A program made the translations under genes and the position numbers. From NCBI GenBank assembly GCA_020047885.1, contig JAIFNF010000125.1:1-6461 (forward strand): DNA of 6,461 nt. The letters run 5' to 3'. Each line of letters starts with the position of its first letter. The stretch's first letter is position 1. This stretch comes from Gammaproteobacteria bacterium (GTDB lineage: Bacteria > Pseudomonadota > Gammaproteobacteria > Competibacterales > Competibacteraceae). Below the pieces are notes generated by a model. The model did no database searches. It was not told where the DNA came from and saw nothing but the letters and a program-made list of their open reading frames with translations. Shown here piece by piece: positions 6,230 to 6,461 of the stretch.

Positions 6230-6461
6230 GCGATGCCTACCAAACGTTTCAGTTCAATCAGCGGCCTGGGCTTATCGAGACGGGGGAGGTAGCGGAAGAC
6301 TTCGGCCAGGGTGGTGTCGCCTCGCGACGCCTTGACCAGACCGTCTTCCATCAGCGTGACCATGCCCGACGTTTCCAGACTGATCCGCCGGATCTCATGC
6401 GACGTGCATTTTTGCAGAATGGCGTCCTTGACGCTCACATTCAGGACCAGCAATTCAAACA
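6226..6461 (-). CDS. C-terminal fragment of a GspE/PilB-family secretion or pilus ATPase (partial)
   Basis: Only the last 77 complete codons lie in the window; the frame is still open at 6461, so the gene continues beyond the right edge and any internal start codon here is not the true start. The fragment reads FELLVLNVSVKDAI, then SHEIRR, then GMVTLMEDGLVKASRGDTTLAEVFR. This matches the C-terminal end of hexameric AAA+ assembly ATPases of type II secretion and type IV pili, after the Walker and zinc-finger regions (usual form: GIFELL, then a stretch ending GM.TL..DGL.K...G.TTL.EV.R). A further tail of roughly 20 residues, rich in Pro, Leu, Lys and Arg, follows the usual family end. GspE, PilB and related orphan ATPases cannot be told apart from this piece. 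The stop overlaps the ATG of a small ORF leading to the HDOD gene, so they are likely cotranscribed. Confidence 0.85.
   Translation of the reverse strand, partial: FELLVLNVSVKDAILQKCTSHEIRRISLETSGMVTLMEDGLVKASRGDTTLAEVFRYLPRLDKPRPLIELKRLVGIA

Noticed and set aside
1..6461. CRISPR array, tRNA, rRNA, riboswitch or insertion sequence
   Set aside because: I saw no regularly spaced direct repeats, no tRNA cloverleaf or rRNA-like segment, and no transposase frame or terminal inverted repeats of IS type. The intergenic gaps are short and their repeats are explained above.

Overview
The window reads as ordinary chromosomal DNA from a moderately GC-rich gammaproteobacterium. The main taxonomic clue is a glutamate-cysteine ligase of the E. 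coli GshA type, supported by an M17 aminopeptidase, a bacterial malonyl-CoA decarboxylase, an HDOD protein and a GspE/PilB-type ATPase. The G/C-rich inverted repeats between genes resemble those of environmental gammaproteobacteria such as the Competibacter or purple sulfur groups. That genus-level guess is impression only.

Layout. (1) Positions 1-74 hold no identifiable complete gene. (2) 75-1884, minus strand: an M17 leucyl-aminopeptidase-like gene overlaps a downstream cupin gene by 14 bases, so the two probably form a translationally coupled pair. (3) 1885-2067: a divergent intergenic region with a G/C-rich stem-loop repeat; it must carry the promoters for the peptidase (minus) and gshA (plus). 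(4) 2068-3645, plus strand: gshA, first step of glutathione synthesis. (5) 3646-3711: a convergent intergenic region with a perfect 22-base palindrome plus tail, probably a repeat that also serves as a terminator. (6) 3712-5172, minus strand: malonyl-CoA decarboxylase. (7) 5173-5269: a 97-base spacer with a weak hairpin. (8) 5270-6461, minus strand: a compact group made of the C-terminal end of a GspE/PilB-family ATPase (cut by the window edge), a 30-codon open frame starting in an ATGA overlap, and an HDOD-domain protein.

How the genes fit together. GshA makes gamma-glutamylcysteine, and M17 peptidases can cleave Cys-Gly from glutathione breakdown, so the divergent pair may link thiol synthesis and turnover (inference). 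Malonyl-CoA decarboxylase acts on the fatty-acid/malonate side and has no partner here. The ATPase and HDOD genes point to type IV pilus/type II secretion or its regulation.

No clearly new system is evident. The best leads are the tiny ORF between the ATPase and HDOD genes, the two different inverted repeats flanking gshA, and the altered ligand positions in the cupin and HDOD proteins.
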